64,000 bases of DNA from Sva-07 sp963741755 (GTDB lineage Bacteria > Actinomycetota > Acidimicrobiia > Acidimicrobiales > Ilumatobacteraceae): contig CAVUJG010000007.1 in the NCBI GenBank assembly GCA_963741755.1, forward strand, positions 62,001-126,000, given 5' to 3'. Shown piece after piece: positions 16,496 through 30,776 of this stretch. Under the pieces are notes generated by a model. That model did not search any database. It worked only from the letters and a program-made list of their open reading frames with translations, and was not told where the DNA came from. The position numbers and the translations under genes were made by a program. The first letter of the stretch is position 1, and every line of letters starts with the position of its first letter.

Positions 16496-17857
16496 TCAGG
16501 CGAGGGTCGCCGCCGCCACCGAGGTCTGTTCCAGCCAGCTGCGCGGTGCCGGGAGACGCTGCGTGGCGACGTACGCGACCACGACCGCGACGATCGCGAG
16601 CGGCATCACCGCGTACGCATCGCTCGACAGCAGCACCGTTGCGAGCAGCACCGACGTGAACGGCAGCTTCAGCATCGTCGCGCACATCGCTCCGATGCCG
16701 ATCGCAAGTCCCGGCACGAGCGCCATGCCGGGGAGTTCGGCGGCGAGGACACCAATCGCACCGCCGATGAACAGGCTCGGGAAGATCGGCCCGCCGCGGA
16801 ACGCGCTGAGCGACAACGCGTAGGCCAGCGCCTTGCACACGATCACGAGGATCAGGGCGCCCGTCGACCAGGTGGCCGACTGCTGCACGAGCACCGGCAG
16901 CTGAGCCTGGCCCGAGAACAGGACGTTCTCGCTGCCCTGATCGGTGAGCTCGCCGAAGAGGATCGCGAGGAAGGCAACCGCCACGCCGAGCAGCGGGGTG
17001 ACGAGCAGGCGCCGGGCGTGCACGAGCGTACGAACCGACAGCGCAATGGTGTAGACGAGCCACCCGATCAGCGGACACAGCACCCCGAGCACGAGCGCCC
17101 AGGCGAACATGGCGACCGTCGGCGTCGTGAACGCCGGGAGGTTGGGGATCGCCAGCGAGAACGTTCCCAGCCCGGTGAGCGAGTCGAGCCCGATGAACAC
17201 CAGGTAACCGAGACCGGCGGCGAGCAGGCCCGGGAGCAGGGCCACGGCCAGCATCGTCCCACCGAGGCCGGCGACTTCGAGCATCAGGAACGCGGCGACG
17301 ATCGGCGAGCCGATCAGCGTGCTGATCGCGGCGAAGCTTCCGGCGCTGGCAATCAGCGCGACAGCGGTCGGTTTCGAGTCGCGTTTGATGCTTCGGATCG
17401 TGAGCGCACCCAGCCCACTGCCGATGGCGATCAGCGGGGCCTCGGGTCCGAGCACGGCACCGAATGCCAGGGTCGCCAACGCGGCGAGCGCGACGCCCGG
17501 CAGTTCGATCGGCATCGTCGGTCCGCTCTCATGGAAGCCACCCGAGGGCGAGTGTCCGCAATTGCCTGGCAGTGAACGGATGCAGAGGGCGACGAGGAGG
17601 CCCGAGAGCGCAAGCAGTGGAAGGGGCCACCAGACCGGGGGCGAGTCGAACCCCAACCCACTCGGCAGATCGCTGTACAAGGCTTCCTGGAGCCAGTCGA
17701 CGAGCGCCAGGAAGCCGTAGGCGATGGCGGCGACCGGCAGTGCGATCAGTGCGGCCAGCACGAGCGCTCGGAGGTACTCGTTCGACTTGACGATCACCAG
17801 TGGGTCGACCGCCGCTGTCGGGCCGCCGGATGGACCAGCCGTTGCGTTCACCAACAC
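16496..17857 (-). CDS. ClC family chloride channel or transporter
   Basis: About 453 residues with ~10-12 hydrophobic helices. The ClC selectivity motifs are recognisable: GPEAPLIAIGSGLG corresponds to the G-R-E-G-P region and keeps the gating glutamate, and FRGGPIFPSLFIGGAIG to the GGIFAP region. The Arg is replaced by Pro and one Gly by Ala, placing it in a divergent clade. Such proteins move Cl- or other anions (or F-) in exchange for H+. Start codons GTG 17857, TTG 17854 and GTG 17851 are all possible. It ends within ~110 bp of the IscA-like gene on the same strand. Confidence 0.85.
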   Translation of the reverse strand: MLVNATAGPSGGPTAAVDPLVIVKSNEYLRALVLAALIALPVAAIAYGFLALVDWLQEALYSDLPSGLGFDSPPVWWPLPLLALSGLLVALCIRSLPGNCGHSPSGGFHESGPTMPIELPGVALAALATLAFGAVLGPEAPLIAIGSGLGALTIRSIKRDSKPTAVALIASAGSFAAISTLIGSPIVAAFLMLEVAGLGGTMLAVALLPGLLAAGLGYLVFIGLDSLTGLGTFSLAIPNLPAFTTPTVAMFAWALVLGVLCPLIGWLVYTIALSVRTLVHARRLLVTPLLGVAVAFLAILFGELTDQGSENVLFSGQAQLPVLVQQSATWSTGALILVIVCKALAYALSLSAFRGGPIFPSLFIGGAIGVLAAELPGMALVPGLAIGIGAMCATMLKLPFTSVLLATVLLSSDAYAVMPLAIVAVVVAYVATQRLPAPRSWLEQTSVAAATLA

Positions 17858-18015
17858 AACGTAGCCAGCGCGCCATCCACGGGCACCAGTTCGGCAGGAA
17901 GGCGAGGCGTTCTCAGTGGTCGACCCTCCGAATCAACCCTTTCGGGGGGCGACTGATCATCACCTCACCGGTACCTTCCGAACATCATCTCTCCTCACGA
18001 GAAGGGCACAGGTTG

Positions 18016-18540
18016 ATGACGTCGAACGAGCCCATCACGATCGCTGTTGCCACCTACAACAACAGGGCGTCGGCCGAGCAGGACCACGACGCGATCCGCA
18101 GCGCCAAGCACCACGGTCAGCTCGATCACCTCGCCATTGCGTTCGTGGAGAAGGATGATGACGACCACCTCAGGATCGACCGGCACGACTCGACCGCGAA
18201 GCACCTGGCGTGGGGAGGGGCAGTTCTCGGAGCGTCACTGGCGGTCATCTCCGCCCCACTCGGCGTCGTGTTCCTCGGCCCCTTGGCGGCATCGACGGCG
18301 GTCTGGGCCGGCGTCGGGGGTTTCGTCGGCCATTTCCACCACAACATCCCGAAAGACGAGGTTCGCAAGATGAGCGACGTACTGGAAACCGGGCAGTTCG
18401 GGTTGGTGGTGGTCGCCGTCAATCCGAAGGGAACGAACGTCGAAGCGCTGCTCGCGAACGCAGTCGCCACGGTCGTTGCCGCGACGGCCTCCGACCCGGA
18501 CGGCGCCCTCGCCGGCGCATTCGAAACCGTGGACGGCTGA
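18016..18540 (+). CDS. DUF1269 family membrane protein
   Basis: 174 residues. An N-terminal soluble alpha/beta part (ITIAVATYNNRASAEQDHDAI) is followed by a glycine/alanine-rich hydrophobic hairpin (HLAWGGAVLGASLAVISAP, then AGVGGFVGHF) and a soluble tail with a beta strand (FGLVVVAV). This is the DUF1269 pattern; such proteins are often found near voltage or stress-linked membrane genes, but function is unknown. GAAGGG lies ~10 nt upstream of the ATG. Four bases separate its stop from the next gene, implying an operon with the duplicated permease. Confidence 0.8.
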   Translation: MTSNEPITIAVATYNNRASAEQDHDAIRSAKHHGQLDHLAIAFVEKDDDDHLRIDRHDSTAKHLAWGGAVLGASLAVISAPLGVVFLGPLAASTAVWAGVGGFVGHFHHNIPKDEVRKMSDVLETGQFGLVVVAVNPKGTNVEALLANAVATVVAATASDPDGALAGAFETVDG

Positions 18541-18544
18541 TCAC

Positions 18545-20605
18545 ATGACCTCGAACGACCCGACCGACAGCGGACCCGAGAACGTGAAGTCAGCGGTGGC
18601 CAGACAGTCGATCGTCGCGCTGACGACCGTCGGTCTCCTGGTGCTGATCTTCGCCGTGTGCCTCATCAGTGCCGTTCAGTTGCTCGCACCTCGCGACATG
18701 CCGTTCGGAATCACCGAGGCGTCGCCGGTCGTCGATGCCGTTCAGCAGGAGTACAGCCTGGACCTGAAGACGTATTCGACCGAAGCCGCCCTGATGGACG
18801 CTGCGGCGCGTGGTGACATCTACGGGGGCTACGTGGTCGGTTCATCAACCGACCTGCTGGTGACGGTCCCGGCGAAGAGCTTCTTCGGCGAGGTCTACGT
18901 CTCAGCCGGATTCAAGGAGGCCGCCAAAACCGAGAGCCGGACCTTCACGACCACACCGGTGGCGCCGCTTCCGACCGCCGACCGGACCGGCGCCCTCGTG
19001 GGACTTCTCCTGCTCCCCACCCTCGTCGGGGGGTACATGATCGCATCGTTGATGTTCTCGGCCAGCCAGATCGCTGCTGCCCGAGGGCGCATCGCGATCG
19101 TCTTCGCGTTCGCCGCTGCGGTCGCGTTGATCACGGGCATCGCCGCCGGCCCGCTGATCGGTGCGTTCCCGACCAGTCATCTGTGGACCCTCGTACCGTG
19201 CTTCTTCCTGGTGACCGCCGTGGTGGGACTCTCGGCGGTTGCGATCCAAGCCGTCGTCGGCAAGCTGGGATCGCTCGTCGTCGCGCTGTTGTTCATCATC
19301 ATCGGAGGAGCCGGTGCCGGCGGGGGCGGAGTCGCATTGCTCCCGACTTACTGGCAGTACATCGGGGCCTTGTTCCCGCCCCGCCACGCCATCGAGCTGT
19401 ACCGGAACGTGCGGTACTTCGACGGCAACAACATCGTCATTCCGATCGCCGTGCTCGTCGCCTACGGTCTGGTCAGCCTCGTGGTGATCATCGCCATGAC
19501 CCGACGGGCGACCCCCGCATCCGAACCGACGACGCACGGCGACGTCGTGGCAGCCGGTCCCGAACCGTCTCGACCCGAGCGCCGACGCCTCGTCCCCAAG
19601 GACCTCATCGCCCCGGTTGCGTTCTCGCTCATCCTCACCACGCTCTTCGCCGTGAACTACATGAGCTCGGGCCACGAACCCATCGCGAACGACATGCCGT
19701 TCGGGGTCGTCGGACCGACCGAGCTGGCCGAGGCCGCTCAAGGCGACCTGTTCGACCTCGACATCACCCAGTACGACGACCAGGATGCCGCAACCCAGGC
19801 GATGGACCGAGGCGAGATCTACGGAGCACTCATCACCAGCGACTCGTCGACCGAGCTGATGGTCGTCAACACCATCAGTGACATCTCACCACTCGACATC
19901 GCGGGCAATTTCGAGAAGGCCGCTGAGTCCGCGGGCGAGACGATCAGCGTGAAGGCCTACGCCCCCACGCCGCTGGCCCCGAAGGACCCGTTCGCCCTGG
20001 TGCCGGCAACCCTGCTCGTGGTGCTGCTGATCGGCGGCTACATGTCCGCTGCGCTGCTGACCACCTCCGTCGGCTCGGCATCGGCACGATGGCGAGGTGT
20101 CTGGCTCGCCGGGTTCTCGGTCGTCACGGGGTTGGTCCTGAACCTCGTGACCACGTTCTGGCTCGACGGGTTTCCGGAAGACTCGTTCTGGGTGGCCTGG
20201 CCGATCCTGTCGCTGATCATCCTCAGCGTCGCGCTCTTCGCCGCCGTCATGCGCCGCGTCCTCGGACCTGCCGGCATCGTCGTCACCTTGATCGTCATCC
20301 TGCAATTCGGCAACCCGTCGTCGGGCGGATCCAACGGCGCCGCCTACCTCACCCCGTTCTGGGACGGCATCGGCCCGTTCCTGCCACCGCGCAATGCGTT
20401 CTTGTTGCTTCGCAACACGCTGTACTTCGACGGCAACGGGATCGCCCAACCACTGTTCGTGTTGCTCGCCTATGCGATCATCGGCGCAGCGGTCCTCGGC
20501 TTCCTCGACTGGTACCGGTCTCCCGAGTTGTCGGTTCCCGGACTCCACAGCGACGACGCGACCCAAGCCGCCGGCGTCGCGATTCCCGTGGGGCCGCTGC
20601 CGTAG
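18545..20605 (+). CDS. Internally duplicated YhgE/ABC-2-type membrane permease
   Basis: 686 residues made of two homologous halves. Each half has an N-terminal transmembrane helix, an external domain beginning DMPFGI or DMPFGV, a conserved block with D/E-I-Y-G (GDIYGGYVVGSST and GEIYGALITSDSS), then five hydrophobic segments ending in a loop PPRHAIELYRNVRYFDGNN or PPRNAFLLLRNTLYFDGNG. These match the YhgE/Pip and DUF3533-type family, related to ABC-2 permeases, normally present as one unit per chain. Fusion of two units would give a self-contained dimer. No ATPase partner is adjacent; the substrate is unknown. It is probably co-transcribed with the DUF1269 gene. Confidence 0.75.
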   Translation: MTSNDPTDSGPENVKSAVARQSIVALTTVGLLVLIFAVCLISAVQLLAPRDMPFGITEASPVVDAVQQEYSLDLKTYSTEAALMDAAARGDIYGGYVVGSSTDLLVTVPAKSFFGEVYVSAGFKEAAKTESRTFTTTPVAPLPTADRTGALVGLLLLPTLVGGYMIASLMFSASQIAAARGRIAIVFAFAAAVALITGIAAGPLIGAFPTSHLWTLVPCFFLVTAVVGLSAVAIQAVVGKLGSLVVALLFIIIGGAGAGGGGVALLPTYWQYIGALFPPRHAIELYRNVRYFDGNNIVIPIAVLVAYGLVSLVVIIAMTRRATPASEPTTHGDVVAAGPEPSRPERRRLVPKDLIAPVAFSLILTTLFAVNYMSSGHEPIANDMPFGVVGPTELAEAAQGDLFDLDITQYDDQDAATQAMDRGEIYGALITSDSSTELMVVNTISDISPLDIAGNFEKAAESAGETISVKAYAPTPLAPKDPFALVPATLLVVLLIGGYMSAALLTTSVGSASARWRGVWLAGFSVVTGLVLNLVTTFWLDGFPEDSFWVAWPILSLIILSVALFAAVMRRVLGPAGIVVTLIVILQFGNPSSGGSNGAAYLTPFWDGIGPFLPPRNAFLLLRNTLYFDGNGIAQPLFVLLAYAIIGAAVLGFLDWYRSPELSVPGLHSDDATQAAGVAIPVGPLP

Positions 20606-20639
20606 GAGCGATCACGGCGGCCACTTGCTCACCGCTTGC

Positions 20640-20651
20640 TAGTTTCCGAGC
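20640..20651 (+). promoter_or_regulatory. Putative leaderless -10 box of the LuxR regulator
   Basis: TAGTTT at 20640-20645 followed by 6 nt and GTG at 20652; no ribosome binding site is seen. Confidence 0.5.
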
Positions 20652-22907
20652 GTGCCGATTCCCCCGTCGTCCACGCCGCAGAACGTGCCGCAGAACGCCT
20701 CGACGAACCTCGCCCCGCTCTTCGGCGCGAGGTTCGATCCGCCGCGGCGCCGACCGAGCGACGTCGACAGGACGGCGCTGCTGACATCGCACCACGACGG
20801 CTACGACGCCCGCCTCGTCGTCATCGCAGCGCCTGCCGGCTACGGCAAGTCCACGCTCGCCGCCCAACTGGACGCTGCGGACACGGTCCGCAACCGGATG
20901 TGGCATCCCATCGAACCCATCGACAACGATCCGGTCGCGTTTGCTGCCCGCCTGCTCGCCGGTCTCGAGCGACTGGACCCGTTCTCGCCCGAGGTGCGCG
21001 CCGCGGCCGAGCGGTCGGCCGCCGGGGCAGGCACCGAGATGGTCGAGATGCTGCTGTCGGTGATGCACCAACGCGAGCCGCTGCGAATCACGTTCGACGA
21101 CGCCCACCACCTCGTGTCACCGGCCAGCCTGTCGATGCTCCAACAGATCATCGCCGCCATCGGTGACAGGTCGCAGGTGGTCGTGGCGAGCCGTGTCACC
21201 CCGGACCTGAGGTTGGCGCGACATCGCGCGACGGGCGACCTCGCCGAGATCGGGCCGAACGAACTCGCGATGAACCTCGACGCCACATCGACGGTGTTGG
21301 ACCTGTTGGGCATCGAGATGGATGTCGCCGACGCCGAAGCGCTGTGCGATCAAACCGAGGGGTGGCCCGCCGGGATCGCGCTGGCGGGGATCGCCATCTC
21401 GAACTCGCCGGGCTCAGGCGCCCCAGTCATACCATCGGGTCGCCGGCGAGAGATCGCCGACTACCTGGTGGACGAGGTGCTCTCCCAGCAGTCGGACGAG
21501 GTCCGCTCGTTCCTCGTTCGAATCGCCCTGCTCCGACGGTTCAATGCACAACTCTGCGACGCGATGCTCGCCCGCGACAGTTCCCACGAACTCCTCGATC
21601 GGCTCGACCGGATCAACCTGTTCGTCGTGCCGCTCGACGACGAGCGCGGGTGGTATCGCTTTCACCACCTCTTCGGTGAACTCCTCAACGACCAGTTCGA
21701 ACGGATCGGCGCCCCCGAACGGAGAACGTTGCTGAACAGAGCGGCGATCTGGCACCTCGAACACGGCACCATCGACGAGGCGCTTCACTACGCCCAGCGC
21801 AGCGGCGACTTCGCTCTCGCCGGCCGGATAGCGCTCGGGCATGGTCCCAGGCTGATCAGGGCGGGGCAGATCGACACGCTTCGATCTTGGATCGAGCGCT
21901 CGACGAGCGACGAGATCACCTCCGACCCGGCGTTCAGCATCGCCGCCGGAGGGGTGGCCGCCCTGCTGGGTGAAACGAAAGCGCAGCGATTCGTGAACGC
22001 TGCCGAGCAGTTCCCGCTCGACGGGCCATCACCCGACGGGGCGTCGTCGATTCGCTCCTCGTTCGCCAATCTCCGGGCGATGATCGGCCACCTCGGGTTC
22101 GTCCAGATGCTGAGCGATGGTCGCCAGGTGTACGAACTCGAACGTGCGGCGCACTCGCCGTGGATGACCGGTGGCTGTCGAGCGATCGGCCACGCGCTCG
22201 TCGGCCTCGGGCGGCCAGCTGAGGCACTCCCCGTTCTCGAAGAAGGTCTGCGGATCTGCGCGGAGTTCTCGATCCGCGGGTACCAGGAGATCGTCTTCCT
22301 CGGGCACCTCGCGCTCGCCCACATCGATCTCGCCGAGTTCACCGCAGCAAGCGATCGTGTCGAGGAGGGATCTGCCATCCTGCATCGCACCGATGTCTCG
22401 CAGCCGGTCCATGCGTTGGCGCTCTGGGCGGCCGAAGCGACCGTTGCGACCCACCGCGGCGACCTCGATCGGGCCCGGCAGGCTCTCGCCCGGGTCGACC
22501 AGCACCTGGATCTGTCCGCAGCGATGGTGTGGCTCCAAGCGGAAGTCGCCGTTCGATGTGCAGAGACCTCCTGGGCGTCGGGGGACCGGGCCACGGCGAC
22601 ACGATTCGCCGATCGGGCCCGCGTGGCGCTCGAGCTTCTCCCGGACTCGGAAACACTGACCGGGAGACTCACCAGCTCCGCGAAGCGGGCGAGCGGCCTG
22701 GCGATGCTGACATCGATCGAACGCCAGATCCTCGAGCAACTCGCGACACACCTCACCCTCGAACAGATCGGTCGCAAGCGATACGTTTCGCGGTCAACCG
22801 TCAAGACACACGTTGCGTCGATCTACTCGAAACTCGGCGTCAGCACACGCGCTCAAGCCGTCTCGATCCTGCAGACCGATCCGGGCAGCACGACCGTCAG
22901 CGCCTGA
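20652..22907 (+). CDS. MalT-like LuxR family ATP-binding regulator
   Basis: 751 residues with the STAND architecture of MalT. A P-loop ATPase near the N-terminus has Walker A APAGYGKST and a Walker B-like region RITFDDAHHL, followed by winged-helix segments (WYRFHHLFGELLNDQF is the typical MalT-family motif), then a TPR-like helical sensor region. A C-terminal LuxR helix-turn-helix lies at about residues 685-745 (LTLEQIGRKRYVSRSTVKTH). Such regulators multimerise on binding a ligand plus ATP and then activate transcription. Neighbours suggest control of the permease operon or of cydAB downstream, but no binding sites are identified. Confidence 0.88.
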   Translation: MPIPPSSTPQNVPQNASTNLAPLFGARFDPPRRRPSDVDRTALLTSHHDGYDARLVVIAAPAGYGKSTLAAQLDAADTVRNRMWHPIEPIDNDPVAFAARLLAGLERLDPFSPEVRAAAERSAAGAGTEMVEMLLSVMHQREPLRITFDDAHHLVSPASLSMLQQIIAAIGDRSQVVVASRVTPDLRLARHRATGDLAEIGPNELAMNLDATSTVLDLLGIEMDVADAEALCDQTEGWPAGIALAGIAISNSPGSGAPVIPSGRRREIADYLVDEVLSQQSDEVRSFLVRIALLRRFNAQLCDAMLARDSSHELLDRLDRINLFVVPLDDERGWYRFHHLFGELLNDQFERIGAPERRTLLNRAAIWHLEHGTIDEALHYAQRSGDFALAGRIALGHGPRLIRAGQIDTLRSWIERSTSDEITSDPAFSIAAGGVAALLGETKAQRFVNAAEQFPLDGPSPDGASSIRSSFANLRAMIGHLGFVQMLSDGRQVYELERAAHSPWMTGGCRAIGHALVGLGRPAEALPVLEEGLRICAEFSIRGYQEIVFLGHLALAHIDLAEFTAASDRVEEGSAILHRTDVSQPVHALALWAAEATVATHRGDLDRARQALARVDQHLDLSAAMVWLQAEVAVRCAETSWASGDRATATRFADRARVALELLPDSETLTGRLTSSAKRASGLAMLTSIERQILEQLATHLTLEQIGRKRYVSRSTVKTHVASIYSKLGVSTRAQAVSILQTDPGSTTVSA

Positions 22908-23061
22908 ACAGGCCGGCCGAGGTTTGTCGGCGGTGTCCCGAATTCAGCCACTGTGGACGATGCGCGCAGATCGTGAGTGGCTTACCTTCTCCGGTGTTGA
23001 GCGCTCGACGTACATGTGAGACCGATGGTTGTCCTCGCCCCGCCGATCGGAGGGAGTCTCG

Positions 23062-24495
23062 ATGATCGCTGCCCTCGACCTGGTTGCTGCCATTGACCCC
23101 GTCCCGTGGGCGCGTTCTCAGATGGCGTTCACGTTGGCGGTGCACATCATCCTGGTACCGCTCGGAGTGTCGTGGGCCTTGATGATGTTGATCGCCAACC
23201 ATCGCGGGATCAAGAAGCACGACGCGGATGCATTGCTGCTGGCGCAGCGGTGGTCGAAGTACATGGCGGTGACGTTCGCCGTCGGTGCAGTGACGGGCAC
23301 GATGTTGTCGTTCCAGTTCGGTTTGTTGTGGCCGGATTTCATGGGCCAATGGGGTGAGGTCTTCGGTATTCCGTTCGCCTTCGAAGGGCTCTTCTTCTTC
23401 ACCGAGGCGATCTTCATCGCGATCTACATCTACGGCTGGCGGCGGCTGCAGCCGTGGGCGCATTTCTGGACCGGTGTGCCGATCGTTTTCACCGGGATCC
23501 TCGGCAGCGCGGCGGTGGTCTCGGCGAATGCGTGGATGAACTCTCCGGAGGGCTTCACGCTCGACGCGGCGGGCAACGTGGTCGATGTCGATCCATGGGG
23601 TGTGATCTTCAACGATGCGATGCCGTTGATGTCGTTGCACATGATCTTCGCGGCGTACATCGTTGGCGGCTTCCTGGTTTCGTCGGTCTACGCAATCGGG
23701 ATGCTGCGCGGCCGTCGCGACCGGTATCACCGGTTGGGGCTGATCATCCCGTTCACCGTCGCTGCGATCGCGTTGCCGTTCCAGATGGGTGTCGGTGACT
23801 CGCTGGCGCGTTGGGTGTACAACAACCAGCCGATGAAGTTCGCGGCGATCGAACTCGTTGCGGAGACCTCGAGCGACGTACCCGAGACGATCCTCGGCCG
23901 CCTCGATGCCGATGGAACCGTGAGCGGTGGGTTCGAGATCCCGGGATTGGCGTCGTGGTTGTCGGATCCGAGTACCGGGCGCGACACCGTCATCCAGGGC
24001 CTCGACTCGTTCCCGTCCGAGAGCATCCCCACGGTGCGCCAGGTCAACACCGTGCACCTCGCATGGGATGTCATGATCGGACTGGGGACCCTGATGTTCC
24101 TGATCTCGCTGTGGTGGGGTGGCAGCTGGCTGTTCAGACGCGACATGCCCCAGAGCAAGTTGTTCTTGTGGATTGCGTCAACGCTCGGTGTCGTGGCCGT
24201 GATCTGCATGGAGGCCGGCTGGATCGTCAGTGAGGTCGGTCGACAACCCTGGATCGTGTACGAGTTGATGACCGTCGAGGAAGCCGCTACCGAGAACACC
24301 GGCGTGTGGATCACCTTCATCGTCTACGTCGCTGTCTACACAGCGCTCGCCGCAGCGACCATCTACGTACTGCGGCGCATGAGTCGACGCTTCCGCGAGC
24401 AGTCCACCGCCGTGCACGCCACCCCGTACGGCCCGGCCGAGGAATCGGATGCTGCGGTGGACGCCGACGAGCAGACCTCGGTGAGCGCACCGTGA
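23062..24495 (+). CDS. cydA: Cytochrome bd quinol oxidase subunit I
   Basis: 477 residues, multiple transmembrane helices. Heme ligands are expected at His in FTLAVHIILVPLGV (b595) and LMSLHMIFAAYI (b558 region), with the Met ligand further on. The conserved GRQPWIVYELM near the C-terminal third is a CydA hallmark. The Q loop is short, as in the actinobacterial and Bacillus type. With CydB it oxidises quinol and reduces O2 with high affinity. GGAGGGAG lies 6-8 nt upstream of the ATG. The C-terminal ~30 residues are an acidic tail. GTGA overlap with cydB shows coupling. Confidence 0.97.
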   Translation: MIAALDLVAAIDPVPWARSQMAFTLAVHIILVPLGVSWALMMLIANHRGIKKHDADALLLAQRWSKYMAVTFAVGAVTGTMLSFQFGLLWPDFMGQWGEVFGIPFAFEGLFFFTEAIFIAIYIYGWRRLQPWAHFWTGVPIVFTGILGSAAVVSANAWMNSPEGFTLDAAGNVVDVDPWGVIFNDAMPLMSLHMIFAAYIVGGFLVSSVYAIGMLRGRRDRYHRLGLIIPFTVAAIALPFQMGVGDSLARWVYNNQPMKFAAIELVAETSSDVPETILGRLDADGTVSGGFEIPGLASWLSDPSTGRDTVIQGLDSFPSESIPTVRQVNTVHLAWDVMIGLGTLMFLISLWWGGSWLFRRDMPQSKLFLWIASTLGVVAVICMEAGWIVSEVGRQPWIVYELMTVEEAATENTGVWITFIVYVAVYTALAAATIYVLRRMSRRFREQSTAVHATPYGPAEESDAAVDADEQTSVSAP

Positions 24496-25520
24496 GCACC
24501 GTCGCAGCGATCATCTTGTTCATTGCGATCATCGGCTACTCGATCTTCGGCGGCGCCGATTTCGGTGCAGGATTCTGGGATCTCACCGCCGGCGGCACCG
24601 ACCGGGGCGAGCAGCCGAGAGCCGTGATCGATCATTCGATCGGCCCGGTGTGGGAAGCGAACCACGTCTGGCTGATCTTCGTGCTCGTCGTGCTGTGGAC
24701 CTGTTTCCCCGAGGCCTATGCATCGATCATGCTGACGATGTTCGTCCCGATCTCGCTGGCCGCGCTCGGCGTGCTGATTCGAGGGTCGAGCTTCGCGTTC
24801 CGTCACGCACTGTTGAACACCCGCGACCGGCGAGCGTTCGGTGCGCTGTTCGGAGTTTCGTCGTTGCTGGTGCCGTACTGCCTCGGCGCGATCGCCGGCG
24901 GGATCGCGTCTGGCCGGGTCCCCGACGGCGGAATTGCGGGCGACCCCGTCGACGGCTGGATCAACCCGACCTCGATCCTCGGCGGCGTGCTCGCCGTGTG
25001 CGTGGTCGCATTCCTGGCAGCCACCTACCTCGTGTGGGACGCACGACGCCTGTCCGATGACTCGATGGTCGAGTATTTCCGTCGACGTGCGATCGGCGCC
25101 GGCCTCGTTTCAGGCGCCGTCGCACTGGGTGGAATCGCCGTGCTGGCAAGCGATGCCGAATACCTCTTCAACGGTCTGCTGTCGCGGGGCCTCGTCTTCG
25201 TCATCGTGTCGGCAGTCTGCGGGGTCGCGACGCTCTGGCTCCTGACGCGGGCGCAGCATCGCGGTGCCCGATTGACCGCGATCGGCGCCGTCGTGTCCGT
25301 CATCGTCGCGTGGGGCGTCGCCCAGTGGGACTACCTGCTCCCCGAGACCCTGACCGTCGAGGCGGGGGCCGCCACATCGGCAACCATCTGGACCGTCACG
25401 ATCGCAACCGGCTTGGCGGTTCTCTTCGTCTTCCCGGCATTCGGCTTGCTCTACCACCTCGACCAGAAAGGTCTCCTGCCCGAAGAGGGCATGCCCGAGA
25501 CTCCGCCAGCCGCTGGCTGA
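24492..25520 (+). CDS. cydB: Cytochrome bd quinol oxidase subunit II
   Basis: 342 residues, about eight transmembrane helices. The opening GYSIFGGADFGAGFWDL and EANHVWLIFVLVVLWTCFP are highly conserved CydB segments. It is the structural partner of CydA. GTG 24492 overlaps the cydA stop by 4 nt. No cydDC exporter follows in the window, although those genes are often linked. Confidence 0.96.
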   Translation: MSTVAAIILFIAIIGYSIFGGADFGAGFWDLTAGGTDRGEQPRAVIDHSIGPVWEANHVWLIFVLVVLWTCFPEAYASIMLTMFVPISLAALGVLIRGSSFAFRHALLNTRDRRAFGALFGVSSLLVPYCLGAIAGGIASGRVPDGGIAGDPVDGWINPTSILGGVLAVCVVAFLAATYLVWDARRLSDDSMVEYFRRRAIGAGLVSGAVALGGIAVLASDAEYLFNGLLSRGLVFVIVSAVCGVATLWLLTRAQHRGARLTAIGAVVSVIVAWGVAQWDYLLPETLTVEAGAATSATIWTVTIATGLAVLFVFPAFGLLYHLDQKGLLPEEGMPETPPAAG

Positions 25521-25621
25521 GCACCAGTCCCCGGGGTTGCGAGCGACATACTTCCAGAGCCTGCTGCGAACCCTCCCCTCGGGGATCCGACAGACTCACA
25601 CTCGACAAGAAGGAGAGACAC

Positions 25622-25807
25622 ATGTGGTGGTGGATCGGTGGAATCATCGGGGTGATCATCTGGATCCTGATCGCGTTCTGGCCCGCACGGGTTGCGCGCC
25701 GTAAGGGGCACAGTTGGCTCGGCTATTTCATCCTCAGCCTGTTCTTCTTCCCGCTGGCGCTGATCATGGCCTACGTGGTCCAGGATCGCCGCGTTCCCGG
25801 CTACTGA
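25622..25807 (+). CDS. Small membrane protein downstream of cydAB
   Basis: 61 residues with two hydrophobic helices (WWWIGGIIGVIIWILIAFW and LGYFILSLFFFPLALIMAYV) separated by a basic loop (PARVARRKGHSW). The AAGGAG ribosome binding site 7-8 nt upstream is strong. The size recalls small bd oxidase subunits (CydX), but CydX is usually a single-helix peptide and the gap to cydB is 101 bp, so that link is only a possibility. Similar two-helix proteins are common in Gram-positive bacteria as uncharacterised membrane proteins. Confidence 0.75.
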   Translation: MWWWIGGIIGVIIWILIAFWPARVARRKGHSWLGYFILSLFFFPLALIMAYVVQDRRVPGY

Positions 25808-25882
25808 AGCGAGGCGCGTCGACGGAATGCGCCGGCCAGGTGGACCGGCCGTCGTTTCACCAGGCCCGGTCCGAGACCCGAC

Positions 25883-27925
<2,043 letters not shown>

Positions 27926-28045
27926 GGACTGCCACCCGCAACGCGCCCGATGGTCGAGAAGTCCTGCACCAACGGCGAGCGTAGACGGGATCGGCCGGTC
28001 GACGATTCACCCGATGTGGCGGAATCACCGCCCGGGCACGACCAC

Positions 28046-28058
28046 TACGGTGTCGCTC
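28046..28058 (+). promoter_or_regulatory. Putative leaderless -10 box of the glycosidase operon
   Basis: TACGGT at 28046-28051, then 7 nt, then GTG at 28059, with no ribosome binding site. Confidence 0.5.

Positions 28059-30772
<2,714 letters not shown>

Positions 30773-30776
<4 letters not shown>

Noticed and set aside
25622..25807. CydX subunit of the bd oxidase
   Set aside because: Two helices instead of one, and 101 bp from cydB with its own ribosome binding site; kept as an uncharacterised membrane protein.
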